64,000 nt of DNA from Ancylomarina salipaludis (lineage in GTDB: Bacteria; Bacteroidota; Bacteroidia; Bacteroidales; Marinifilaceae): the NCBI RefSeq assembly GCF_004122035.1, contig NZ_SAXA01000008.1:1-64000 (forward strand), read 5' to 3'. Both the position numbers and the translations under genes were made by a program. Positions 1 to 8,695 of the stretch are shown one piece after another. Under the pieces are notes generated by a model. It ran no database searches, was not told the origin of the DNA, and saw only the letters and a list, made by a program, of their open reading frames with translations. Position 1 is the first letter of the stretch; every line of letters begins with the position of its first letter.

Positions 1-296
1 GGTACAATACATGTAGAAGACATTCTTCTTTAAATTATTTATCTCCTTTAGAATATGGAAGGCTATTAAATAATGACAAGAGAGCGGCATGACTTAACTT
101 ATTGTCCACATTTTTGTTGCAAGTCCAGTACCCGTCCCGATGTTTTTCGGGATGATCGGGGGAGGTGGTTTTTAATACCCCCTTAATCCCCCTGAAGGGG
201 GAATTTTGCCTTGTGAAATTATTGGTTGTCAACACATCTGACCTTAGGCCTTTTTTAACCACAAATATGTAAATGGGCTTCATTGAGTTCATAAAT

Positions 297-385
297 CAGT
301 TCAAACACCCCTTCAGTTCCCCTAAAAGGGGAAAGCTTGATAGAAGCGGGCATTGAGCCTGCCGAAATGCATATAAAACACAACT
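297..385 (+). repeat. Dispersed intergenic repeat, copy 1
   Basis: This is one of three near-identical copies (others 624-712 and 3296-3385). Each starts with CAGTTCA, passes through a small inverted repeat (TTCCCCTAAAAGGGGAA) and a segment reading GCGGGCATTGAGCCTG, and ends in an A-rich stretch. No coding capacity is apparent. It belongs to the family of short palindrome-bearing spacers common in Bacteroidota genomes. Confidence 0.75.
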
Positions 386-449
386 GAATTTGCTCAAAAG
401 GGGAAAGCCTTAGCTTGCGGAAATCATCAGTAATAAATTCTCATCCTTT

Positions 450-490
450 CCAAGGAGGAGTACCCGATCGTGATCGGGGGAGGTGGTTCT
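450..490 (+). repeat. 41-nt repeat, identical inverted copy at 26631-26671
   Basis: The 41 bases contain the near-palindrome CCCGATCGTGATCGGG and match the reverse complement of 26631-26671 at every position by eye. The two copies lie on opposite sides of the polysaccharide locus, in opposite orientation. Confidence 0.8.
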
Positions 491-600
491 ATCAAGAAAA
501 TAATTTTAACCACGGATTATCACAGATGAACACAGATTAAAAAAAAACAACTACTAATGGACTCCGTCAAGTACTAAGCTTGGCTCTCCCCCCCTTCGAT

Positions 601-712
601 GGACTTCGTCGAGATCGTGAACTCAGTTCAGGCACCCCTTAAGTTCCCCTAAAAGGGGAAAGCTTGATAGAAGCGGGCATTGAGCTTGCCGAAATGCATA
701 CAAAACACAACT
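601..712 (+). repeat. Dispersed intergenic repeat, copy 2
   Basis: This is the second copy of the repeat seen at 297-385. It is extended on its left by GGACTTCGTCGAGATCGTGA, an extension shared with the copy at 3275-3385 but not with copy 1. A few substitutions separate the copies. Confidence 0.75.
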
Positions 713-1386
713 AAATTTGATCAGGATATTAATAAACAACGTTTAACCACCATTTTCACTAATGAACACTAATTAAAGAGAAAGCTTCATGACTTACTGT
801 CTTAGCGAGGAGGTATGACGAAGCTATCTCATGCTAAAAGAGCTTTTATCAGTTTCCATCTTCGCTAAAGCTTTTATGGATGCGATCGCCTATCGGTTGT
901 TAATGGTAAGTGCTTGGTTGTGACTTTTCGACTATTAAACTTTTTGACTCTTCTTCCCTTTTAACCTTTATTGTCAATTATTAGTCATCTTATTAACAAG
1001 GCTATAGACTGTGACGAAACGTTACATTTACATGACTAAGACACTTAAATTTAGGATCTAAGCAAAAAGATTTTTTTATTAAAGAAATAATTCATTAAAT
1101 TTACTTATAATTTTATAAAGCGAATCAATGTCGTCACAATAAGTTCCTTACGAAAATTCAGAACTTATTATTTTCCTCAAAATAAAAATTGGATTATCCC
1201 AATTCTTTATGGGCTGGCTATTTATTAATTGCCCGTCTATACACTCCCCTCTTTAGACTCGGTGCGTATGGTATAAACATGCGATAAATCTCTTACAGCT
1301 GATTGACAATAGCATATAAACAAAACTTAAAGCAAATAAAAGCATAAAAAAAACAAGCACAGTTCATTAAAAAAGAAGTTGAATCG

Positions 1387-1662
1387 GTCCAATTAGGTGG
1401 ATGAATAAGTCCGATTGAAACAAGAGTCAGTCCGACTAGGTGGATGAACAAGTCCAACCGGAACAAGTGTCAGCCCAATTGGGTACATGAGTAAGTCCAA
1501 CTAGACTATCAGACAGTGTGATTGGGTGAATCAGCAAACCCGATCAGAACAAGACTTAGTCCGATTAGGTACATGAGTAAGTTAAACCAGACTATCAGCC
1601 AGTGCAGTTGGGTGAATGCGTCAGTCCAATCTGAACGTGAGTCAGATCGATTGGGGAGATCA
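1387..1662 (+). repeat. Diverged tandem array, 43-bp period (22+21 half-units)
   Basis: Copies begin at 1387, 1430, 1473, 1516, 1559, 1602 and 1645, exactly 43 bases apart, giving about 6.4 units. Each unit divides into a 22-base half (consensus near GTCCRATTGGGTACATGAGTAA) and a 21-base half (near GTCCGATCRGAACAAGAGTCA). Both halves begin with a GTCC-like box, so the array looks like an old 21-22-bp repeat that duplicated as a dimer. Units differ by many substitutions but almost no indels. 43 is not a multiple of 3, which argues against coding. The function is unknown. Confidence 0.85.
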
Positions 1663-2150
1663 GTATCCTCCTTCGCAGATAAACTGCTACGGTGGATAAA
1701 AAAGGATAAAGGTTAAGGGATAAAGTGAAAAAAATGTAAAGTTCATTCAGTTTTCGGTCAATGCTCATTAGGTACTGGTTTGTTTTCTCCAACTGTTAAA
1801 CTACTAGATAATTAGGCTGTCAGATTGCCAAACTCTTAGACAAGGACGGATAAACACTTACAAAAAAAGAATCTCAATTAGTTTCTTTCGCAAGCCCCAA
1901 GGTATCGGGCAGGCGAATGTGATCAAATAAAAAAATACAAATACAGCAACTTTCATAAACGCTAAAATAAACTGCCTATGAAACACATCTGATTAAAAGA
2001 CTTTAAAGCTTGCGTACCTAGATAGAAATGCCCACGACTTCTTAATTCGCTTCATAAAAACAACAAGAGGGTAAGGCAGCAGGCTTTAAATGTCTTTCAC
2101 AAGAACGATCAATTGTATTTAAAACATTACAAATTTAAAATTATAATGAT

Positions 2151-3065
2151 ATGAAAAAGAAATATATGAATATCAGAGAAATGTTGAGACGATTTAGTGA
2201 TTTTACAGAACTCTATCAGGTGAAACTCGATGCGATCCCTGTAGTTAAGGAGCTAATTGCTCTCATTCTGGGTCTAAAGCTCAATTTTGAAACGGCCTGG
2301 GCCATTCGGGAAAAGAATTATAAGGGAACAACGCTCTCCAAAAAGAACAAGAAAGACAAGGTTGCCGAACAGCTGGGCCGTGTGAATCAACTGATTTATA
2401 ATTATTGTATCAAAATCAATAATTTAGACGACTTGCCCAACTTCAAAGGCAGTAAAATAACCTATGCGCAATACGGAGATGAACGGCTCATTTCGAGATT
2501 GGCATTAACAATAGACTATTGCGAGGGATTGGGAGAGAAATTGGTAGATACCGGAGTGACTGAGGACATGCTGACGGAACTTAAAAGCTTAACTGAGGCT
2601 TATAAGACGCTGATTCCTAAACCCAAGGAACTGCAAAGTATATCCAAAATTGCCAATAATGAACTCGGCACCATCTCTTTAGAAATCATCAATATCCTGA
2701 GATACCGTTTGGACCGGGTGATGAAATCGATGTTTGAGCTTGACGATCCCGAACTTTACAAGGCCTATGTAGAAGCCAGAGATATCGAAAAGGTGGGATA
2801 CAAAAAGATCGCCATTACGGGGCATATACTGGACAAACAGACCAAACAACCCGTCGCACAGGCACATATTCTTATTCCTGAAGCGAATATCGATCATCAA
2901 TGTACGGGTGGAAAAGGAGGCTTCCGGATACCATCGGTGGAACCCGGCACTTTTAATATGAGGGTTGAAGCGGTGACCTATAAGAGTATCAGCATGCAGC
3001 TGGTCCATCGCTATGGTGAAACCAATGTGCTGGAAATTGAGATGGAGGCGGAGGAAAGTCAGTAA
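2151..3065 (+). CDS. Protein with C-terminal carboxypeptidase regulatory-like domain
   Basis: This 304-aa protein has no signal peptide or membrane segment. Residues 1 to about 210 are charged and mostly helical by composition and match no family I recognise. From about residue 215 the sequence changes to a beta-sandwich of the carboxypeptidase-regulatory (CarboxypepD_reg) type, with the usual 'ITGHILDKQTKQPVAQAHILI' opening and a later G-G-F-R-I / P-G-T-F pattern. In Bacteroidota such domains are common in TonB receptors and surface proteins, so finding one on a protein with no export signal is unusual. A second ATG six codons in (2166) is a possible start. The gene stands alone, with a strong hairpin terminator about 110 bases downstream. 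The function is unknown. Confidence 0.85.
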   Translation: MKKKYMNIREMLRRFSDFTELYQVKLDAIPVVKELIALILGLKLNFETAWAIREKNYKGTTLSKKNKKDKVAEQLGRVNQLIYNYCIKINNLDDLPNFKGSKITYAQYGDERLISRLALTIDYCEGLGEKLVDTGVTEDMLTELKSLTEAYKTLIPKPKELQSISKIANNELGTISLEIINILRYRLDRVMKSMFELDDPELYKAYVEARDIEKVGYKKIAITGHILDKQTKQPVAQAHILIPEANIDHQCTGGKGGFRIPSVEPGTFNMRVEAVTYKSISMQLVHRYGETNVLEIEMEAEESQ

Positions 3066-3172
3066 GGTCAAAACCCCGAAGTCTCGGGGGAAAAGTCCAA
3101 AGGTCATTCATGAGAATCGACAATAGTCACGGGTCAATAGTGAATGATCAATGGATAGGGATTAGCTTTGAT

Positions 3173-3208
3173 AATGGTGCTCTCAACTGGTTTGAGAGTA
3201 CCATTTTT
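3173..3208 (+). terminator. Intrinsic terminator
   Basis: The arms AATGGTGCTCTCAA and TTGAGAGTACCATT pair over 14 positions (one G-U), enclose a short loop and are followed by a T run. This would end the transcript of the 304-aa protein at 2151-3065. Confidence 0.75.
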
Positions 3209-3274
3209 ATGGAAGAAAAGCAAAAGGTCGGAAGAGTCAATAAAAAAAATTTAACCACTAATTCTCACTAATTA

Positions 3275-3385
3275 ACTTCGTCGAGATCGTGAACTCAGTT
3301 CAAGCACCCCTTCAGTTCCCCTAAAAGGGGAAAGCTTGATAGAAGCGGGCATTGAGCCTGTCGAAATGCAGATAAAACACAAGTC
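3275..3385 (+). repeat. Dispersed intergenic repeat, copy 3
   Basis: This is the third copy of the repeat at 297-385, including the left extension ACTTCGTCGAGATCGTGAAC also present at 601-712. It is flanked by another recurrent phrase, TTTAACCACTAATT-CTCACTAATT. Confidence 0.75.
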
Positions 3386-3431
3386 AAGTAGACCAAGATA
3401 GCAATAAAAAAAACAGTTAACCACTCATTTT

Positions 3432-3474
3432 CACTAACATGTTAACGAGCCTATGAGTAAATTCACACTAATTT
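3432..3474 (-). repeat. Dispersed phrase, inverted relative to 26574-26832 copies
   Basis: The phrase runs CACTAACATGTTAACGAGCC then TATGAGTAAATTCACACTAA. It reappears in reverse complement at 26721-26778, and in shorter forms at 26574-26613 and 26798-26832. Its central ACATGTTAACGAGCC is the best-kept part. Confidence 0.65.
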
Positions 3475-3603
3475 TAGGGAAATATTTGTCACTGGTTATT
3501 AGACAATAATTAATGGAGCATGAGCGCAATCAAAATGCAGACTGTTGTCAGTTTTCGGTTGTCGCACTCCACTTTATCCTTTAACCTTTTTGACCTTCAC
3601 TCT

Positions 3604-3623
3604 AACTTGACAGATTTGACAAG
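3604..3623 (+). repeat. 20-nt dispersed repeat with two TTGACA-like boxes
   Basis: AACTTGACAGATTTGACAAG occurs here. Its exact reverse complement is at 25945-25964, and a variant with the same ends is at 31477-31496. Each copy lies in a spacer ahead of a gene, so it could be a protein-binding site or simply another spacer repeat. Confidence 0.55.
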
Positions 3624-3645
3624 CCAGCCCCTCCCCTTTTTATTT

Positions 3646-3653
3646 TACATTTG
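3646..3653 (+). promoter_or_regulatory. Candidate Bacteroidota -7 box (TACATTTG)
   Basis: TACATTTG fits the Bacteroidota TAnnTTTG -7 element and lies about 100 bases before the 49-aa small gene at 3755. The nearest upstream TTTG (3615-3618) is 27 bases away, longer than the usual -33 spacing, so the promoter is plausible but not strong. Confidence 0.4.
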
Positions 3654-3754
3654 CATAACTAAACAACCAAGGACTAAATTAGCTTTCCATGAACCGCTTT
3701 GGCATGATCATTGCTAAGGACAAGCAGAAATTCTAAGCAAAAAAACAGTATAAA

Positions 3755-3904
3755 ATGGAACTCGGAAACCTACCACAGGACATTGCAAAGGAAATTGAAA
3801 ACAACCCCACTATTTCGCAAATTGTGCAATTGGCTGAACGCGTCCTCAACCAGGGCGATAGTGAAAATGCCTCTAAACTAGTGGATCTGGTATTGGAAGC
3901 ATAG
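3755..3904 (+). CDS. Small acidic helical protein, 49 aa
   Basis: The ATG at 3755 opens a 49-codon frame that starts MELGNLPQDI and ends KLVDLVLEA. Composition is acidic and amphipathic, as in a folded two-helix microprotein, with no signal peptide, membrane segment or cysteines. It has its own candidate TAnnTTTG box upstream and a clear terminator downstream at 3976-4015, which together make a tidy monocistronic unit. A 69-codon frame on the opposite strand (3733-3942) covers the same bases but has no such context. I do not recognise the family. Confidence 0.6.
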   Translation: MELGNLPQDIAKEIENNPTISQIVQLAERVLNQGDSENASKLVDLVLEA

Positions 3905-3975
3905 AAAAGGAATAAAGTTAAAGTTAACATGGGGCTTCCCAAATCTATGCGGGTACTATCAATTGTTGGTTCTCA

Positions 3976-4015
3976 GAAAGCCTGAAAGTTGTATGGAGAC
4001 TTTCAGGCTTTTTTT
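3976..4015 (+). terminator. Intrinsic terminator
   Basis: GCCTGAAAGT and ACTTTCAGGC pair perfectly around a 9-base loop and run into seven T residues. It ends the transcript of the 49-aa gene at 3755-3904. Confidence 0.85.
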
Positions 4016-4067
4016 ATTTCTTTAAAGCGCTAGGGATTCGTTTTTGCAAATACACTTATAAGCATAA

Positions 4068-4105
4068 AAAAAAGGTGAAAATCTGATTGATTTTCACCAT
4101 TTTTA
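4068..4105 (-). terminator. Terminator of the polysaccharide locus
   Basis: GGTGAAAATC and GATTTTCACC pair perfectly around TGATT, with A/T runs on both sides so that it could stop transcription from either strand. It lies just past the stop of the last minus-strand gene of the polysaccharide locus. Confidence 0.8.
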
Positions 4106-4107
4106 TT

Positions 4108-4788
4108 TTATTGAGTTATAAACACCGCTGGTAGTGGTGGTAAATCTTTAAAAATCTTGTGAACCAAATCACTTTTTGGCGAAACAATAACCCAAGCCGT
4201 TAAAAATATAATCATCATATCCGTATAAAAAGATTGATGTTTTTGATACCATAACTCCAATTCTCCTTTATAAGGTGAGATATGGAGTTTATAATACTGA
4301 TCTAATGGCATTTTGGTTTCAGATAGTAATTGCTCTTCATCTCTAAAAACAATGGAGCCAATTCCTGTTAAGCCAGGCTTGACATTATAGATCACATCCT
4401 TTACATGTTGTGGATAAGGCTCAAAGGTTTTATCAACTAAAGGACGAGGACCAACAATACTCATACTACCAAAAAAGATATTGAATAACTGAGGCAATTC
4501 GTTAATTTTAGTTTGTCGCAAAAAACCTCCCATAGGTAATATTCGTGGATCTCTCTTTGTTGTATGCAAGCCTGTTCCTAAATTAGGACTATCTTTCAGC
4601 ATGGTCGCAAACTTCCAAATATTAAAATATTGATTCTTATACCCTATCCGCTTTTGAAAATAAAAAACATAATGCTCTCCTGTTAAGAGTAGACCTATTA
4701 CTACAGGAATTAAAATGGGTGACAAGATTAAAATGGCGATTAAGGACGCAGTAAAGTCTATTATTCTTTTAAAAAAATGTTTGTACAT
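4108..4788 (-). CDS. Small initiating sugar transferase (polyprenyl-phosphate glycosyl-1-phosphate transferase, PglC type)
   Basis: This 226-aa enzyme of the bacterial sugar transferase family moves a sugar-1-phosphate from a nucleotide sugar to undecaprenyl phosphate, the first membrane step of repeat-unit assembly. Residues 8-36 form the single N-terminal membrane hairpin with the S-P break (residues 23-24). The conserved core follows with IWKFATM, the FLRQTKINELPQLFN box and VGPRP near residue 113. The protein is the short, single-domain (monotopic) form without the extra N-terminal membrane region of WbaP. The catalytic pair is usually Asp-Glu but reads Asn96-Glu97 here; I recall Asn variants in other Bacteroidota. 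It is the last gene of the locus, after a 4,6-dehydratase and a reductase that may supply its substrate, perhaps UDP-QuiNAc (inference). Confidence 0.9.
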   Translation of the reverse strand: MYKHFFKRIIDFTASLIAILILSPILIPVVIGLLLTGEHYVFYFQKRIGYKNQYFNIWKFATMLKDSPNLGTGLHTTKRDPRILPMGGFLRQTKINELPQLFNIFFGSMSIVGPRPLVDKTFEPYPQHVKDVIYNVKPGLTGIGSIVFRDEEQLLSETKMPLDQYYKLHISPYKGELELWYQKHQSFYTDMMIIFLTAWVIVSPKSDLVHKIFKDLPPLPAVFITQ

Positions 4789-4862
4789 TTTTAATTTATT
4801 TCGTTAATTATCTTTGTTTTAAACACTGTCAGGAACGACTTCGTCGTACGCTTACAGGTTTT

Positions 4863-6083
4863 CTACATTTTTTGGTCAAGATGCTTACCCGTCTCAATGT
4901 GTTCGAAATTTGGTAAATACTTCGTTAAAACTTTAACAATATCTGATTTCTCAACATTATCCTGAGAAAAAAGTTGCTCCAAATTATCGAAAATAGAATC
5001 GATTTCTTTTAAGTCTCTCTTTACAGAATTTTTAATAACACCTAACTCAACAAATGAATCCAAATCCAACACTTCTTTCTCAGTATAAAACTCTTCAAAA
5101 GATTTCTCGCCACAGGTATCTGAACCGAAAAAGTAAATTGGGTATTTTTTGAAATCAGCATTTAATAATTCAGCTTTTCTCTTGGCCTCATCTTCAGTCT
5201 CACAAATATCAGCTTCCATACCCAAATGTGCTAACAAATCTTTTGCAATTCGATCGAAAGGAATCATGTCCTTTACATCATCTAATTTAGGAAAAAAGAT
5301 ATCTCCAGATTCCCCCATAATGGATGCCATTAAACAAAGTTCTCCAGACTCCTGTGGAGAAACAAAGAAACGACGAATACCAAGTGGGCACGACCATGGC
5401 TGACGTTTATTCAAACGATCTAAAAAACCTAAAGGAAGGCTACCATTTGAAAAAGCCACATTTGCAAAACGAGCTGTTTTAATTGGAATTTGAGAAGAAT
5501 AAGCCATAATTAATTCTTCCATCAACTTCTTGCTGGCTCCCATAATATTCACAGGATTGGCAGCCTTATCCGTAGAAACACAAAAGAAGTGTTCCGGTGG
5601 GAATTCAATTAAAAGATCAAGCAATTTTCTTGCTTTTAAAACATTGTTCTCAATCATGGCCTCTACTGAGAAAATATCTTTCTCACTACGTACATGCTTG
5701 TGTGCTGCGAAGTTGGCTACAATATCAAATGGAGCCAGGTTTCTGAATAATTTTTCGAAAACACGATCTCCAAAATTAATGGGGTAAGTAATGAAATCCT
5801 CAGGAATATTATACTCGGTAGAACTTCTCAGGTCTCTTACCAATTCGGTCAAGCCATTTTCATTGATATCAACAACAACAAGCTTGCTAATATTGAATTT
5901 TAAAATGGCTTTAATATAAGAAGAACCAATTGTTCCAGCACCACCGATAACCAAAACTTTTTTCCCATCAATTCGTGATGATAATTCGCTGCTATATTTA
6001 GTAAAATCTTCACTTAATAAACTGACCTCTCTACCTGTGACATGGGTATTGATAAATGAATCAATATTGGTATTTATACTCAT
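4863..6083 (-). CDS. UDP-GlcNAc 4,6-dehydratase-like protein (CapD/FlaA1/WbpM family, soluble form)
   Basis: This 406-aa extended short-chain dehydrogenase has GGAGTIGS at residues 47-54 for NAD binding, then the STDKAANPVNIMGASKK box (170-186). That box has Thr171, Asp172, Lys173 and Met181-x3-Lys185, and Met in the position usually held by Tyr is typical of this subfamily. It lacks the membrane domain of WbpM. The expected reaction is UDP-GlcNAc to a UDP-4-keto-6-deoxy-HexNAc. The roughly 100 C-terminal residues are acidic and less conserved. It lies between the reductase at 6129 and the phosphoglycosyl transferase at 4108. With the reductase it could make UDP-N-acetylquinovosamine, and with the aminotransferase at 17700 a bacillosamine-type sugar. 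The sequence alone does not decide between them. Confidence 0.85.
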   Translation of the reverse strand: MSINTNIDSFINTHVTGREVSLLSEDFTKYSSELSSRIDGKKVLVIGGAGTIGSSYIKAILKFNISKLVVVDINENGLTELVRDLRSSTEYNIPEDFITYPINFGDRVFEKLFRNLAPFDIVANFAAHKHVRSEKDIFSVEAMIENNVLKARKLLDLLIEFPPEHFFCVSTDKAANPVNIMGASKKLMEELIMAYSSQIPIKTARFANVAFSNGSLPLGFLDRLNKRQPWSCPLGIRRFFVSPQESGELCLMASIMGESGDIFFPKLDDVKDMIPFDRIAKDLLAHLGMEADICETEDEAKRKAELLNADFKKYPIYFFGSDTCGEKSFEEFYTEKEVLDLDSFVELGVIKNSVKRDLKEIDSIFDNLEQLFSQDNVEKSDIVKVLTKYLPNFEHIETGKHLDQKM

Positions 6084-6128
6084 AACTTAAAATTTATATT
6101 CTTTTCTATTCAATTAATTTCCAAAATA

Positions 6129-7073
6129 TCAAATAGTCTTATCACTAAAACTACTAATGGTATTTTTAATACCTACTTCTGCATCATGTGGTAGGTTAAC
6201 TCCCAGTACAGCTTGCAGTTTCGTTGTCGAAACGACATAATCTTCCGTTAATTTATTCAAGCGTTCTGTATTTAATGGTAAATGTAAAACGTCACCCAAT
6301 TTAGCCATAAATATGACAACACTTTTAGGGAAATACCACAAGCGTGGTTTTCGCCCCACCCCTTGAGAAATGATCTCAATGAGCTTATTCGTTGATAGCC
6401 ATTTTTCATCAGCAATGTTGTAAGTTCCAGAGTTAATATCTCGGTCAATAAATGATTTAAAAATAAAACAAAGATTTGCCACTGAAACAAAAGAACGCTT
6501 ATTCTCAAAAGATGCTAGAGGCCAAGGAATACCCTTAGACACAAGATTATAAAGTAAATTTAGATTCCCTTTATTACCAGGACCATGAATCATGGCTGGT
6601 CTGAAAATATATAAATTCTTATTTTCGGGTAAGACAATTGAATTTAAATAGTCTTCTGCCTTTATTTTTGATTTCCCATAAGCTGTAATTGGATTCGGAA
6701 GAAACTCTTCTGTTAACTCACCAGAAACAATATCTGCTACAGCCTTTACAGAACTCATCATTAAAAATTGAGTTGCTGAAGATTTATGATACCAATCAAA
6801 AACCTTCTTAGTCAAGCCATAATTAACATCAAAATATGATTTTTCATCAGAAGTATTCTTCAGATCATGAGCCTTACCTGCCAAATGGATGACAACATCA
6901 ATATCTTTAAGATCTTCAAGTTGATCCCAAGAATATATTTTATCAACCCCTGATATATCATCATAAACAATGTCAAGTCCATATAAGGTATAAATCTCAT
7001 ATGATGAAAAATATTTAACAAGATTCTGACCTACAAAACCGGAAATTCCTGTTATTAGTATGTTTTTATTCAT
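6129..7073 (-). CDS. NAD-dependent epimerase/reductase, WbpV/WreQ-like
   Basis: This 314-aa protein has a TGISGFVG nucleotide-binding loop at residues 8-15, HLAGKAHD near 63-70, SSVK at 107-110 and a Tyr132-x3-Lys136 catalytic pair. The HLAGKAHD signature is typical of the subgroup that reduces UDP-4-keto-6-deoxy-GlcNAc to UDP-QuiNAc (WbpV, WreQ) and is often found beside an initiating sugar transferase. Here it precedes a 4,6-dehydratase and a small phosphoglycosyl transferase, the same trio as in quinovosamine pathways. The gene starts 124 bases after the GT4 stop, and an AATC microsatellite lies in that gap. A 4-epimerase role cannot be excluded. Confidence 0.8.
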   Translation of the reverse strand: MNKNILITGISGFVGQNLVKYFSSYEIYTLYGLDIVYDDISGVDKIYSWDQLEDLKDIDVVIHLAGKAHDLKNTSDEKSYFDVNYGLTKKVFDWYHKSSATQFLMMSSVKAVADIVSGELTEEFLPNPITAYGKSKIKAEDYLNSIVLPENKNLYIFRPAMIHGPGNKGNLNLLYNLVSKGIPWPLASFENKRSFVSVANLCFIFKSFIDRDINSGTYNIADEKWLSTNKLIEIISQGVGRKPRLWYFPKSVVIFMAKLGDVLHLPLNTERLNKLTEDYVVSTTKLQAVLGVNLPHDAEVGIKNTISSFSDKTI

Positions 7074-7155
7074 TAAACCAAATTTCTTCTTTTTATAATA
7101 AAGCGAATCCTAATCACCACTATAATATTTGATTATAAACAATTACGATTGTTCT

Positions 7156-8331
<1,176 letters not shown>

Positions 8332-8417
8332 TTTATTAGATCCTAATAATTATAACTCAAGATGCAAATTACATTCATGGTTCGGTATTTGCATTTCGAG
8401 CTACAGTTCAAAATTCT

Positions 8418-8663
8418 TTAGCACACTACTTCTACATACAAATTAGTAATACACCATTGTTTTCCAATACAATTATGTAAATATTCGATCATTACTTTTT
8501 TATTTTTTGCCATATTCACAATGAAATTGCTTGCCTCGAATAGATGAACTATCTCTGCAACAATCGTATTCCTATGCTTGTTACTTTCACGTTTCTCCAC
8601 GATTGAGTTCTCTTTAAAATTATATATATACCATGAGGCATTTAATAGAATGCCAATTCTCAT
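8418..8663 (-). pseudogene. Possible glycosyltransferase N-terminal remnant or 81-aa orphan
   Basis: The 81-codon frame opens MRIGILLNASWYIYNF, which matches the first strand and loop of GT4-type enzymes (MKI.LLLNTSWNIYNFR in relatives). After residue 17 it loses all resemblance to them and ends in an unfamiliar Cys-containing tail. It lies between two intact glycosylation genes in the same orientation. The simplest reading is a relic of a replaced glycosyltransferase joined to unrelated sequence, but a real small protein is possible. Confidence 0.4.
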
Positions 8664-8695
8664 AATGATCTCAAAAAAAACAAAGCTATTTTTTA

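Larger units (their letters stand above)
1..2150. other. Gene-free repeat-rich spacer
   Basis: I find no convincing gene here. The short open frames at 35-292, 1522-1716 and 1595-1792 run through repeats and resemble no protein I know. The stretch holds two copies of a dispersed repeat (297-385, 601-712), a hairpin-containing element (450-490) with an identical inverted copy at 26631-26671, a tandem array (1387-1662), and scattered phrases of the type seen in other spacers here (TTTAACC/TTTATCC runs and TCAATAGTC-like runs). The remainder is AT-rich sequence in which I see nothing definite. Confidence 0.7.

Noticed and set aside
35-292. 85-codon minus-strand open frame
   Set aside because: It runs through spacer repeats, resembles no protein, and has no ribosome-binding site.
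1387-1662. Tandem array considered as a CRISPR
   Set aside because: Repeats are contiguous with no unique spacers, the units are diverged, and there are no cas genes nearby.
2679-3107. 142-codon minus-strand frame opposite the 304-aa protein
   Set aside because: It is a shadow of a better-supported gene on the other strand, with no recognisable domain.
3520-3717. 65-codon plus-strand frame
   Set aside because: It is made largely of low-complexity spacer phrases (TTTATCC, TTTAACC) also found in other gene-free stretches.
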